Shown here piece after piece: positions 7,443 to 16,743 of a stretch of DNA of 64,000 bases. The stretch spans positions 87,225 to 151,224 of the forward strand of contig NZ_JANYGQ010000034.1 in NCBI RefSeq assembly GCF_025359345.1. The letters are read 5' to 3'. The notes beneath the pieces are model-generated. The model was given only the letters and a program-made list of their open reading frames with translations. It did no database searches and was not told where the DNA came from. The stretch is from Mucilaginibacter sp. (lineage in GTDB: Bacteria > Bacteroidota > Bacteroidia > Sphingobacteriales > Sphingobacteriaceae). Numbering within the stretch: position 1 is the first letter of the stretch; the number at the start of each line of letters is the position of its first letter. The position numbers were made by a program, and so were the translations under genes.

Positions 7443-10190
7443 ATGCAATTACAGGACAACGAGCAGTTAAATTTGATTGTACAGAGTGCCCCGATAGGCA
7501 TCTGTATACTTGATGCGGCTACTTTTAAAGCCGAATTACTTAATCATAAATTCCTGGAAATTGCGGGAAAGCCTAGAGAGGCCATTATTGGCAAATGGTA
7601 CTGGGAAGCTTTCGCCGAAGTCCGCCCATATTACGAAACCGCCCTTAACGAAGTAGCGCGTACCGGCATAGCCTATTATGCCGATGAGGTGGAGTTAATG
7701 CTTATCCGTCACGACCGAGAGGAAACGATCTTTGTGACGTTTGTTTACGCGCCGGTGAAGGACGCTCAAGGTAAAGTAGCCAAACTGGCGGTATGGGTAC
7801 TCGAAAACACCAGCCAGGTAAACGAACGCCGGGCCATTACCGCCAGCGAAGAACGACTAAGGGCGTTGGTTACGGCCACATCTGATGTGATATACAGCAT
7901 GAGCGCGGATTGGGAAGTGATGCGGGAACTGGACGGACGCGGCTTTTTAACGGATACGAAGGAGCCGGTAACGGGATGGCGCACACAGAATATTCACCCG
8001 GATGACCTGGCAATGGTAAACGCGACCATCAACGAAGCCATCCGTGAAAAAAAGATATTTCAGTTGGAGCATAGGGTTTGGCGTACAGATGGCTCGGTGG
8101 GATGGACGTTCTCGCGGGCCGTCCCTATCCTCGACGCCGGCGGCGAAATCACAGAATGGTTCGGTGTTGCAGGTGATATTACCGAACGTAAGCGTATAGA
8201 AAATGCGTTGCGGGAAGCAAGGGAGCAGGCCGACCAGCAAAAAAGAGTTTACGAAACCATCACCTCAGGCACGCCCGACCTGATGTATGTATGGGACCTG
8301 GATTACCGCTTTACCTATGTAAACAGCGCTCTGCTTGCCATGTGGGGAAAAACCTGGGAGACAGCAATAGGTAAAGGCCTGCGCGAAAACGGTTATGAAG
8401 AATGGCACGCCGCGATGCACGAACGTGAAATAGACCAGGTACGGGCAACAAAGCTACCCGTTCGGGGCGAAGTGTCTTTTCCGCACGCAACATTGGGCAA
8501 GCGTATATACGATTATATTTTAATACCTGTGCTTAACGACGACGGGGAGGTGGAGGCCGTGGCTGGTACCACCCGTGATGTTACCGAGCGAAAGCAAATG
8601 GAAGAGGCCCTGGCACAAACCTCAGAAGAGCTGCAGTCTATTAATGAAGAGCTGGCTGTAACTAATGAAGAACAAGCCGCCTCGAACGAAGAGCTGAGCG
8701 CCACCAATGAAGAACTGGCTTTTGTAAACCAGCAATTGCTGGAGGCCCGGCAAAAGATAGCGGAAGGCGAAGCGGCACTGCGCCTGGCTATAGAGGCGGC
8801 TAATTTCGGTACCTGGTTCATCCACTCCGTAACGCGCGAATTCATTACCAATAGCCGGTCGAAAGAGTTGTTCGGTTATTATCCTGATGAGGATATGTCT
8901 ATTGAACAGGCACTGGCGCAGATCACTGAAGAATACCGGGGCTTTGTAACCGATAAGCTCGAAAAGGCCATTTATCAGAACGGCGATTATGATGTAACTT
9001 ACCCTGTAGTGGGGCTGCACGACAACCGGCTGCGGTGGCTGCGCGCCATTGGCAATCTGAAGGCCGATCCGTCCGGAGCTTTTTCGGCCTTTACAGGCGT
9101 GTTGATGGATATTACCGAACAGCATTTGGCTGCGCAAAAAATTGAGGAGAGTGAAAAACATTTCCGCCACCTGGCGGACCTAGTGCCCGCCAAGATCAGT
9201 AATGCGCTTCCTAACGGCGAGGTTACCTTTTTTAATAAACAATGGCTGGATTACACAGGTATGGGTTTCGAAGATCTGCGTAATTTCGGCTATTATGCTA
9301 TGATGCATCCTGACGAGGTACCTGTTTTCCAGGAACAGCTGGCCGAAGCTGCCGCTAAAGGCAGACCGCTTGAAAGCGAAATACGGTTTAAGGATACTAA
9401 TGGTAACTACCGCTGGCACCTGAACATCGCCTCGCCTATACTAAACGAGAAAGGCGAGATCACCATGTGGGTGGGCTCCACTACCGATATCCAGCGGATG
9501 AAAGAGGAAGACCAGCGCAAAAGTGATTTTATCGGGATGGTAAGCCATGAGCTGAAAACACCACTTACCTCGCTGAACGCCTACCTGCAGGTAATGCAGG
9601 CCAAATATAAAAATTCAACCGACGTGGCTACGCAGAATTCACTCGGACAATCGTTGAAACAGGTTAAAAAAATGACGGCCATGATCAATGGCTTCCTGAA
9701 TGTTTCACGGCTGGAGTCGGGCCAGATACCTATTAATAAAACGGCGTTCGAACTCCGCGATCTTTTTGCCGAGATAGAGGCAGAAACCGCCCCAATGAAT
9801 ACCTCGCACGCCATCATTTTTAATTGCACCGCCCTGGCGCGGATAAATGGCGACTTTGAAAAAATAGGCCAGGTGCTCAATAATTTTATCAGCAACGCGG
9901 TTAAATATTCCAAACCGGGCACTGAGATCCGTGTGAGTTGTTTAACTGATGAAAAACAGGTAACAGTTGCGGTAAGCGACCAGGGTTCCGGTATAAAGCA
10001 AGCCGACCTGCCGCACGTATTCGACCGGTATTTCCGTTCGGAAACCCAGGGCCATATTTCGGGCTTTGGTATCGGGCTTTACCTGTGCGCCGAAATTATC
10101 AAACGGCATCACGGCAAAATCTGGGTCGAGAGCGAAGTCGGCACAGGGTCGGTATTTTACTTTTCCTTACCGTTGGAAAAAGCGAGGTGA
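7443..10190 (+). CDS. Multi-PAS sensor histidine kinase
   Basis: Soluble sensor kinase of 915 residues with no membrane segment. Approximate domains: five PAS/PAC units (10-135, 140-265, 275-400, 445-570, 575-690), a heptad-rich coiled coil rich in EEL repeats (405-445), a HisKA domain with the phospho-acceptor in SHELKTPL (His702), and a HATPase_c domain (805-912) with NFISNAVKYSK, DQGSGI and GFGIGLYL. No receiver domain and no adjacent response regulator, so the partner is elsewhere. A TTG 42 bases upstream (7401) keeps the frame open, but ATG 7443 begins right before the first PAS helix and is preferred. Confidence 0.9.
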   Translation: MQLQDNEQLNLIVQSAPIGICILDAATFKAELLNHKFLEIAGKPREAIIGKWYWEAFAEVRPYYETALNEVARTGIAYYADEVELMLIRHDREETIFVTFVYAPVKDAQGKVAKLAVWVLENTSQVNERRAITASEERLRALVTATSDVIYSMSADWEVMRELDGRGFLTDTKEPVTGWRTQNIHPDDLAMVNATINEAIREKKIFQLEHRVWRTDGSVGWTFSRAVPILDAGGEITEWFGVAGDITERKRIENALREAREQADQQKRVYETITSGTPDLMYVWDLDYRFTYVNSALLAMWGKTWETAIGKGLRENGYEEWHAAMHEREIDQVRATKLPVRGEVSFPHATLGKRIYDYILIPVLNDDGEVEAVAGTTRDVTERKQMEEALAQTSEELQSINEELAVTNEEQAASNEELSATNEELAFVNQQLLEARQKIAEGEAALRLAIEAANFGTWFIHSVTREFITNSRSKELFGYYPDEDMSIEQALAQITEEYRGFVTDKLEKAIYQNGDYDVTYPVVGLHDNRLRWLRAIGNLKADPSGAFSAFTGVLMDITEQHLAAQKIEESEKHFRHLADLVPAKISNALPNGEVTFFNKQWLDYTGMGFEDLRNFGYYAMMHPDEVPVFQEQLAEAAAKGRPLESEIRFKDTNGNYRWHLNIASPILNEKGEITMWVGSTTDIQRMKEEDQRKSDFIGMVSHELKTPLTSLNAYLQVMQAKYKNSTDVATQNSLGQSLKQVKKMTAMINGFLNVSRLESGQIPINKTAFELRDLFAEIEAETAPMNTSHAIIFNCTALARINGDFEKIGQVLNNFISNAVKYSKPGTEIRVSCLTDEKQVTVAVSDQGSGIKQADLPHVFDRYFRSETQGHISGFGIGLYLCAEIIKRHHGKIWVESEVGTGSVFYFSLPLEKAR

Positions 10191-10247
10191 TGGTTAGTTA
10201 TTAGTTACCGTTTAAATTTTTATCATTCAAGCGAAATGCCTGAATTG

Positions 10248-10475
10248 GTGAGGCTTCGCGTTTTTGAGGTGTGGATGGGGTCGCTAAAACCCGTCGTTGC
10301 GAGGAACAGCCTGTCCCGGGTTTTTCGGGACATCAATCTCTGCGGAGTACAATCGAGGAACTTAAGGTTGAAGCGAACCTGCAGCCAGCTGATTGGTTGC
10401 CACAAGCTTTTTGGTCCAGGTCACGAGTCGCTGTTGCGCTTTAGGTCACCTTGGCACACGTCGCGCCAGGATGGG
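10248..10475. repeat. Long dispersed repeat, family A
   Basis: About 230 bases between the kinase and the S41-like gene with no coding potential. The first half matches 7228-7335 (GAGGCTTCGCGTTTTTGA, GCGAGGAACAG, hairpin CCCGGGTTTTTCGGG). The second half (GCTGATTGGTTGC, AAGCTTTTTGGTC, TCACGAGT, TTGCGCTTTA) matches 16570-16645. It is related to the MITE family by the GTTGCGAGGAAC core. Confidence 0.6.
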
Positions 10476-10480
10476 GAAAT

Positions 10481-11419
10481 TTATGGCACATTTTGCAGCC
10501 ATCGCAGTGCGGTAGGAATGATCCGTTCAGCATCAACCGGAACGTCCGGCTGAAGTCTTTCCATGTAGGTGTGCCCATTGCGATCTGCTTCCCAAAAAGC
10601 AGCCACCATTAACGTAGCATTATACAACACGTGCGTGAGATTAGCTGTAACATAACCGCCGGTCGGCCCGCCAAAGGACCGCGTCTTTTGTCTTCCAGCC
10701 AGGGAGATGGCGACTGCCTCGCCGGCACTTTGGGTCAGCGGGCCAATCAGCACCGCAATTTTACTGTTTGGCCTAATCTTGCAAAGCGATCTGGCGGACG
10801 CCAACCGGTTATCATCCAGGTAGGCGTCCCCATTTTTGATATACCAGTTTTGCGATTGCACAAACGAACCTACCTTGCCGTCGCCTATCAGCGGGCCCAA
10901 ACCTGCCAGCATGGGCCACATATTACCACCCAAATCCATACGAAGGTCTATTATCCAGCCTTTGAGCTTTAAGGGGCCCAGTTTGCAGATGGAATCCCGG
11001 ATGTCCTGTGCAAAGCGGTCATTGTCCGCCTGGCTCCCCCCATTAAACGGTGGTATCAAAATATAACCGTAAGCATCTGCAAGTACACTGACCTTTAGTT
11101 TCGGCGGCCCCTGTGCACGCAGCTGCGCCATCATTGCCGGGCTGATTGCTGGTGCCTGCCAGGCCATCCCGTAGCGCACACCTTTATAAATCAGTCCGCC
11201 ATGTCCATCTTTTAACCCCGTAAATAACAACCGGACAGCGGGCGCCAGTTCTTTCCGGTAAACTTCTTTTTCCAGGCTGTCCCAGTTAACCTCATTGCGG
11301 TGCAGCGCTTCTTTATGCACAATGGACATAACCGTATCTAAAAGATGCCGGACACTGTCGGTGCTTTGCGCATTTGCTGTTAGCGGGTAAACAAAAAAGA
11401 GCAGTAAATATTTTTTCAT
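10481..11419 (-). CDS. Exported S41-family (C-terminal processing) peptidase-like protein
   Basis: A 312-residue protein with a Sec signal peptide (cleavage likely after TANA, residues 14-17). Seen: the strand GWIIDLRMDLGGNMWPM typical of S41 peptidases, and TQSAGEAVAIS with the probable nucleophile Ser231 and Glu234. A PDZ domain is not obvious. It is smaller than CtpA-type enzymes and resembles the stand-alone S41 proteins of Bacteroidetes. The gene overlaps the upstream membrane-protein gene by four bases (ATGA), so it is translationally coupled to the sigma-factor operon. The substrate is unknown. Confidence 0.75.
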   Translation of the reverse strand: MKKYLLLFFVYPLTANAQSTDSVRHLLDTVMSIVHKEALHRNEVNWDSLEKEVYRKELAPAVRLLFTGLKDGHGGLIYKGVRYGMAWQAPAISPAMMAQLRAQGPPKLKVSVLADAYGYILIPPFNGGSQADNDRFAQDIRDSICKLGPLKLKGWIIDLRMDLGGNMWPMLAGLGPLIGDGKVGSFVQSQNWYIKNGDAYLDDNRLASARSLCKIRPNSKIAVLIGPLTQSAGEAVAISLAGRQKTRSFGGPTGGYVTANLTHVLYNATLMVAAFWEADRNGHTYMERLQPDVPVDAERIIPTALRWLQNVP

Positions 11420-11994
11420 GAGAATTGGGCTAAAACCTGTTTTATGTGGTTAATGTGCTGGCTAAAGCTGCGTTCGAGGCTGAATTGCTTTAGCAGGTAG
11501 ATGGCTACCAAAAACACGCCGTAGCAAATAATCCGCAGTGCCACCGGTTGCTGGTACCAATCTGCAAACAATGGTTCCGGATGAATTTCCAGTAAGATTA
11601 CAAAGAGCAGCGCCATAGCCTGCAAAGCAGCAGCATGCCAGCGGATGCCCTTTTCGAGCACCCCTACCAACGCCTCAAAGTGTGCCCTTACCGGGCGGTG
11701 AAGCGTTTGCAGCTCATTCAATAGTGACAACCGGTGCCAGTAATAGGCGGCGATAGCGTAGCAGCAAATAATAAAAACCCACATCAGCACATCGTTACCG
11801 AACTGGAAAATATTCTGTATGCCCAAAGAAGTACTAACCATCAGCAGCACCAGGAACTTTTTCCGGAAATTTCGCTGCAGGGCCGCCACCGGCCCCAGGC
11901 TTCGCTGCTGCAGCGGCGGCATCAATTCAAAATTGGCCGCCTTTGTATTTTCCTTTTGCCTTTCCCAGGCGCTTTTCAACTCATCCAGTTCCAT
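11416..11994 (-). CDS. Membrane protein, candidate anti-sigma factor
   Basis: A 192-residue protein starting MELDELKSAWERQ, a cytoplasmic opening common in Bacteroidetes membrane proteins encoded next to ECF sigma genes. Hydrophobic segments lie at about 48-65, 70-86, 122-138 and 150-168. No zinc-binding HxxxCxxC motif is present. The start codon overlaps the sigma stop (TGATG) and the end overlaps the S41-like gene. The anti-sigma role is inferred from context and topology only. Confidence 0.6.
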   Translation of the reverse strand: MELDELKSAWERQKENTKAANFELMPPLQQRSLGPVAALQRNFRKKFLVLLMVSTSLGIQNIFQFGNDVLMWVFIICCYAIAAYYWHRLSLLNELQTLHRPVRAHFEALVGVLEKGIRWHAAALQAMALLFVILLEIHPEPLFADWYQQPVALRIICYGVFLVAIYLLKQFSLERSFSQHINHIKQVLAQFS

Positions 11995-12494
11995 CAGGCT
12001 TCCTTTTTTGTTAACTGCCTTAATCTATCCTTTATCCGTTTAACCCGCACACGCAAGCTGCCCTGGCTAAGGCCCAGGATCTCTTCCATTTCTTCATAAC
12101 TCTTATCCTCCAGGTATAGCATTACCAGCGCCTTGTCCACCTCGTTCAGTTCCCGGATTGCAGCATAAAGCTGGCGCAGCTGACTTTCCTGTTCGGCACC
12201 TTCATTATTTTCGGGGCGGTCAAATGCGCCCAGGTCAGGCATAAATACCAGCACCTCCCGTTTTTCCTTACGTAAACCCGAAATAGCTGTATTGAGCGCG
12301 ATCCGGTAAATCCAGGTTGAGAGCCGCGATTCCTGCCGGAACCGGGGAAAAGCTTGCCAGAGCTGCAGTACAATCTCCTGGAACAAGTCCTGCCGGTTCT
12401 CCGCCGTATAGGCATAGAGCCGGACCACCTGGTAAATTATTCCCTGGTGCTCCCGAAGCTGCTCTGCAAAACTTGATTTCAAATTGACTGACAC
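11994..12494 (-). CDS. ECF-type RNA polymerase sigma factor
   Basis: A 166-residue sigma-70 family protein of group 4. Seen: region 2 with RQDLFQEIVLQLWQAFPRF and STWIYRIALNTAIS, an acidic linker, and region 4 with LVMLYLEDKSYEEMEEILGLSQGSLRVRVKRI, a helix-turn-helix. First gene of a three-gene overlapping operon with the membrane protein and the S41-like protease, an arrangement suggesting signal-controlled release. Its target promoters cannot be read from this window. Confidence 0.9.
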   Translation of the reverse strand: MSVNLKSSFAEQLREHQGIIYQVVRLYAYTAENRQDLFQEIVLQLWQAFPRFRQESRLSTWIYRIALNTAISGLRKEKREVLVFMPDLGAFDRPENNEGAEQESQLRQLYAAIRELNEVDKALVMLYLEDKSYEEMEEILGLSQGSLRVRVKRIKDRLRQLTKKEA

Positions 12495-12869
12495 TATCCT
12501 ATTGGTCGCAAAAAGTACAGAAAGTTACATTGGCAAATAAATAAAGTCCGGCGTATGGGTTTAACCGGCTGATTTTCTATGCCCGGCGCGCAGGGCCGGC
12601 AGCGTTTTTTCGCAAGTTGTTTGTATTTTCAAGGTGCTCAAGAGCACTACGCCGTTGTCGGATTTCGCCCGAAGCTTATCTGCTGACGGGAAACCCAAAA
12701 AATATGCGGTAAACTAATAGTAGTCCAAAATGTCAAGCAATAATTAATCCACTGACAATAAGCAAATTGCAATCTAATTGCATTATCGACACAATAATTA
12801 ATGTTAATTAATGTTAATTCTTTTCAGCACTAAAACTTTAGTTGTATTTTAGTGCGGTAAGCCTGACAC
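12495..12869. other. Intergenic region with an inverted repeat upstream of the barrel gene
   Basis: Divergent gap between the ECF sigma gene and the outer-membrane barrel gene. The half near 12580-12620 is GC-rich with GCCGGC palindromic bits. The half near 12760-12850 is AT-rich. CACTAAAA and TTTTAGTG form an 8-bp inverted repeat separated by 11 bases at about 12827-12853, just before the barrel gene start. It could be an operator or an mRNA hairpin. No TAnnTTTG element was found for either gene. Confidence 0.4.
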
Positions 12870-15662
12870 ATGAAACTCACAATTTTACTATTAACAGCCT
12901 GTTTTTTATCGACATTTTCGGCCCTTGCGCAAAACCCTTATTCCGTTAAAGGATCGGTTTCTGACACATCGTCGAACTCCAAATTGGTAAACACTTCCAT
13001 AAGTGTTTTAAACGCCAAAGATTCAACACTTGTTAATTATACCCGGGCAGATGCCGCCGGCGCTTTTTCACTCACCGGCTTAAAAAAGGGTAAGCTGATC
13101 TTGCTTGTAAGCTACCCCGGCTATGCCGATTACGTCGAACAGTTTAGCCTCGATTCTGCAAAAACAACGCACAACTTCGGGCACATTAGTATGGTGCTTA
13201 AGGCAAAGCTGCTGCAGGACGTGATCATCAAAGCCAGCCGTTCTGCTATGAAAATGAAGGGCGACACTACCGAATTTGATGCAAAGGCCTTTAAGGTGCA
13301 GCCGAACGCGAAGGTTGAGGACCTGTTAAAACAGTTCCCGGGCATAACGGTGGACAAGGATGGTAAAATTACTGCCCAGGGGCAAACTGTTAGTAAGGTA
13401 CTTGTTGATGGCGAAGAGTTTTTTGGCGACGACCCCACCCTGGTAACAAAAAACCTTAGGGCCGATATGGTTGACAAGGTGCAGCTGTTTGATAAAACAA
13501 GCGACCAGGCCGCATTTACCGGCATTGACGACGGCAAGAAAACAAAGACCCTGAACATACAGTTAAAGGCAGACAAGAAAAACGGATATTTTGGTAAAGT
13601 GGAAGGTGGCGTAGGAACCGATGGCTATTACTCGGGCCAGGCTTTATTTAATAAATTTAAGGCTAAAGAGAAGATCTCGGCGTATGCCATAGTTTCGAAT
13701 ACCGGTAAAACCGGCCTCGGTTGGCGCGATAGCCAAAAATACGGAAACTCGAACCTGGAAGTGATGGACGACGGCGGGCTGATGTTTACCGGCGGCGGCG
13801 ACGATGAAATTGGCGGCTGGAACGGCCAGTACAACGGCCAGGGTATCCCGCTCGCACGAACGGGCGGCCTGCATTATGACAGCAAATTTGATAAAGATAA
13901 AGCAACTATAAACCTCAATTACAAAGCCGGCTCGTTAGAGGTAAAAGGCACCAACAATAGCCTGCAGCAAAACAGCCTTACTACAGGTATTCAAAACACC
14001 GATGCGAACCAGGCATATGATAACTTTATTTTCCGGCAAAAGCTGGATGGCACTTACCAGGTAAAACTGGATACCACAGCCAACTTAAAAATAATGGTTG
14101 ACGGTACATTAAAAAATAATAAAACCGACAATAACGGTATCACGAAAACTACCCGCGAAGATGGTTCGGCACTGAACGATAATTACAGCAATACCAGCAA
14201 CAACGCCCACACCCAGCTGTTTAATGCCAGCGCGCTTTATACCAAAAAGTTTAAAAAGAAAGGCCGCACCATTTCGGCGCTGATAAGTGAAGCGTACAGC
14301 AATGCCGATTCGAAAGGTTTTTTAAAATCCGATGCGCATTTCTTTAACGCGCAGGGCGCTCTTGACAGCCTGCAGCACATCGATCAATATAAAACCAATA
14401 AAATAAAAAGCAGCATATTAAACGCAAACTTTACCTATACCGAGCCATTATCGAAAGCATCCTCGTTAATTGTTAACTATGGGCTGGGCGTTGACAATGG
14501 GACATCAGACAGGGAATCGTACAACGCCTCGGCCCCGGCGAATTACAACCTGCTAGTGGATTCATTGAGCAACAACTTTAAGCTGAAACAGCTATCGAAC
14601 CAGGTGGGGGCTTTTTATAATTTCAAAAAAGGTAAGATCACCGTTAACTTCGGCAGCAAGGTAACTGATGTAAGCTTTAACCAGGTTGACCAGGTTAGCG
14701 GCAACGAGTTTAAACGGCATTTTGTAAACTGGGACCCGCAATTCAGGTTTCAATACAGGCCATCGCAGCAAAAATATTTTAGCTTTAGCTACCGCGGCAG
14801 CCCTACCCAGCCTACTATCGACCAGATACAGCCGGTAGCGGTGAATACCAACCCGCTGCTTATCATTATTGGTAACCAGGGACTTAAGCCATCTTTTAAC
14901 CACAACATCTCTGCCGATTTTAATTCGTACAAGGTTTTAAGCGGGATGTCGTTTTTTATGTATGGTTATTATTCCTTCACCACTAACCCTATCGTTAGCA
15001 ACCAGGTAACCGACGCTGTGGGCAAAAGCACTATTCAATATGTAAACCTTAATACAAAATCGCCGTCGAATTTCTATTTGGATGCCAATGTGAGCCGTAA
15101 AATGGGGAACAGTGATTTTTACCTTGGCTTCAGCGGCAATGTTAATGGCAATGAGGGCTACAACCTATCGAACGGCGCCCTAAATCATACCAAATCAAAC
15201 ACTGTTGGCGTAAGTTTACGTGCCAATGAATACATACAGAAAAAGTTCGACTTCAACTTTAGCTTTGGGCCAAACTATACCTTCAGCGGCTCGTCGTTAC
15301 AGCCGGATGTAAATAACAATGGCAGGGGATTTAATGCCAACGGTGGGTTTACCGTTTACCTGCCGGCCAAATTCCAGGTTAGTTCGGATGCCGACTACCA
15401 GTTCAGGGCAAAAACACAAACCTTTGCAACCGACTTTAACCGCACCCTGGTAAATGCATCTTTAAACAAAACGTTTTTTAAAGAAGATAATTTAAAGCTG
15501 TCGTTAGCGGTTAACGACCTGCTGAACCAAAACAAAGGCTTTGACCGGAACGTGCAGGGAAACTTTATAAACCAAACCACTTATACTACCATAAAACGGT
15601 ATCTTATGTTTACCGTAACCTGGGATTTTAGCAGCATGGGCGGAGCCGCCGTAAAAAAATAA
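12870..15662 (+). CDS. Outer-membrane beta-barrel protein (TonB-dependent receptor-like, OMP_b-brl_3)
   Basis: A 930-residue exported protein: signal peptide (residues 1-20, ending ALAQ), a carboxypeptidase-regulatory-like beta-sandwich (about 25-110, with ADAAGAFSLTGLKKG), a plug-like domain (about 115-230, with VEDLLKQFPGITVDKDGKI and VLVDGEEFFGDDP), and a large C-terminal barrel rich in alternating aromatic strands. The Bacteroidetes OMP_b-brl_3 family has this order. No SusD-like partner follows; instead a GLPGLI protein is encoded six bases downstream, suggesting an operon. The ligand is unknown. Confidence 0.88.
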   Translation: MKLTILLLTACFLSTFSALAQNPYSVKGSVSDTSSNSKLVNTSISVLNAKDSTLVNYTRADAAGAFSLTGLKKGKLILLVSYPGYADYVEQFSLDSAKTTHNFGHISMVLKAKLLQDVIIKASRSAMKMKGDTTEFDAKAFKVQPNAKVEDLLKQFPGITVDKDGKITAQGQTVSKVLVDGEEFFGDDPTLVTKNLRADMVDKVQLFDKTSDQAAFTGIDDGKKTKTLNIQLKADKKNGYFGKVEGGVGTDGYYSGQALFNKFKAKEKISAYAIVSNTGKTGLGWRDSQKYGNSNLEVMDDGGLMFTGGGDDEIGGWNGQYNGQGIPLARTGGLHYDSKFDKDKATINLNYKAGSLEVKGTNNSLQQNSLTTGIQNTDANQAYDNFIFRQKLDGTYQVKLDTTANLKIMVDGTLKNNKTDNNGITKTTREDGSALNDNYSNTSNNAHTQLFNASALYTKKFKKKGRTISALISEAYSNADSKGFLKSDAHFFNAQGALDSLQHIDQYKTNKIKSSILNANFTYTEPLSKASSLIVNYGLGVDNGTSDRESYNASAPANYNLLVDSLSNNFKLKQLSNQVGAFYNFKKGKITVNFGSKVTDVSFNQVDQVSGNEFKRHFVNWDPQFRFQYRPSQQKYFSFSYRGSPTQPTIDQIQPVAVNTNPLLIIIGNQGLKPSFNHNISADFNSYKVLSGMSFFMYGYYSFTTNPIVSNQVTDAVGKSTIQYVNLNTKSPSNFYLDANVSRKMGNSDFYLGFSGNVNGNEGYNLSNGALNHTKSNTVGVSLRANEYIQKKFDFNFSFGPNYTFSGSSLQPDVNNNGRGFNANGGFTVYLPAKFQVSSDADYQFRAKTQTFATDFNRTLVNASLNKTFFKEDNLKLSLAVNDLLNQNKGFDRNVQGNFINQTTYTTIKRYLMFTVTWDFSSMGGAAVKK

Positions 15663-15668
15663 GCAGAC

Positions 15669-16445
15669 ATGAAAAACAAGATCATCACAACTATAGCTTT
15701 CCTTGTATTGTGCAGCAGCATGCTTTTTGCGCAAAACGAGCACTTTACCGTACATGGCACCATCGAGTTTGAAAAGAACATTAACATGTTCGCCATGATC
15801 CAAAAGCAAATAACGCCCGAGAATGAAGCATTTTTTACGCCCATACTTGAGTCGTACAAAAAAACACAGCCGCAGTTTAAAAAGGTAAAAAGCACGCTCA
15901 GCTTTACCGATAATAAGACGCTGTACCGGCCCATCGTACCTACTGAAACCAACGATATGTTTTTTAGTGATATGGCCATGTCGGGACAACCAAATATTAT
16001 TTATACCGACCTGGATACTAAAACCACCGCCACCCAGAAAACGGTTTACGAGGAGCTTTTTATGGTGAGAGATACCGCCCGCAAAATTAGCTGGAAAATC
16101 ACTGATGAAACCCGGGAAATTGCCGGCTATACCTGCCGCCGGGCAAATGCGCTGGTGCTTGACAGTATTTACGTGGTGGCATTTTATGCCATACAGATCC
16201 CCGTATCCGGCGGGCCGGAATCATTTAGCGGCCTGCCTGGCATGATACTTGGCGTTGCTCTTCCGCACGAAAACGTTACCTGGTTCGCAACTAAAGTGAC
16301 CGACATGGTCCCCGAGCCGAAAGCCATGGTGATGCCAAAAAAAGGCAAGGTGGTTACCGGCAAAGAGCTAACCGAAACCCTTAAACAGCTGATGAAAAAC
16401 TGGGGGCCGTGGGCAAACGCGCAAAAAAAGGCGTTGTTGTTATAG
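15669..16445 (+). CDS. GLPGLI family protein
   Basis: A 258-residue exported protein: signal peptide with cleavage after MLFAQ (about residue 22), and the family signature SGLPGMILG near residues 192-200. The GLPGLI family is Bacteroidetes-specific and of unknown function; it is commonly encoded beside OMP_b-brl_3 barrels, as here. Gap to the barrel gene is six bases, so co-transcription is very likely. The mature part is soluble and beta-rich, presumably periplasmic or surface-attached. Confidence 0.85.
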   Translation: MKNKIITTIAFLVLCSSMLFAQNEHFTVHGTIEFEKNINMFAMIQKQITPENEAFFTPILESYKKTQPQFKKVKSTLSFTDNKTLYRPIVPTETNDMFFSDMAMSGQPNIIYTDLDTKTTATQKTVYEELFMVRDTARKISWKITDETREIAGYTCRRANALVLDSIYVVAFYAIQIPVSGGPESFSGLPGMILGVALPHENVTWFATKVTDMVPEPKAMVMPKKGKVVTGKELTETLKQLMKNWGPWANAQKKALLL

Positions 16446-16498
16446 GAGATGGGATTTTGAATGTAAAAAGCGACGTGATGGTTGATTTGTAGTTACTG

Positions 16499-16660
16499 CT
16501 CTCCAACCCGTCGTTGCGAGGAACGAAGCAATCTCTACGTAGGACAATCAAGTACCTTTATGTCGATGGGACCTTGCAGCCGACTGATTGGTTGCGATAA
16601 GCTTTTGGGTCGAGGGTCACGAGTAGCCTTTGCGCTTTAAGCCATGGCATCGTGTCTGAC
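16499..16660. repeat. Long dispersed repeat, family A
   Basis: It begins with GTTGCGAGGAACGAAGCAAT, the terminal sequence of the 147-bp MITE. It continues with modules shared with 10370-10460 (GACTGATTGGTTGC, AAGCTTTTGGGTC, TCACGAGTAGC, TTGCGCTTTA). It is noncoding and bridges the MITE proper and the diverged copies. It is directly followed by the hairpin repeat at 16674-16717. Confidence 0.6.
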
Positions 16661-16673
16661 GATAAAACTTACT

Positions 16674-16717
16674 GGAGACAGCGTCTCCAGGCATAGTAGT
16701 CCGTAGTTTCTACGGAC
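16674..16717. repeat. Double-hairpin repeat, left copy
   Basis: Two perfect hairpins in a row: GGAGAC-AGC-GTCTCC (16674-16688) and GTCCGTAG-TTT-CTACGGAC (16699-16717). The same pair, with small changes that keep pairing, lies at 17952-18000 on the other side of the membrane-protein gene 16744-17769. Confidence 0.7.
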
Positions 16718-16743
16718 AGCAGAAGAAACTCATAAAGTGCAGT

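Noticed and set aside
7076..7501. 141-codon minus-strand ORF across the ilv promoter and family A repeat
   Set aside because: It runs through a promoter, a repeat and the start of the PAS kinase; the sequence has no protein-like pattern and its codon use is random.
8622..9170. 182-codon minus-strand ORF inside the PAS kinase gene
   Set aside because: It mirrors the kinase codons; the plus-strand product has clear PAS domains over the same DNA.
15504..15989. 161-codon minus-strand ORF over the barrel/GLPGLI junction
   Set aside because: Spans two well-supported plus-strand genes and an intergenic gap; no independent evidence.
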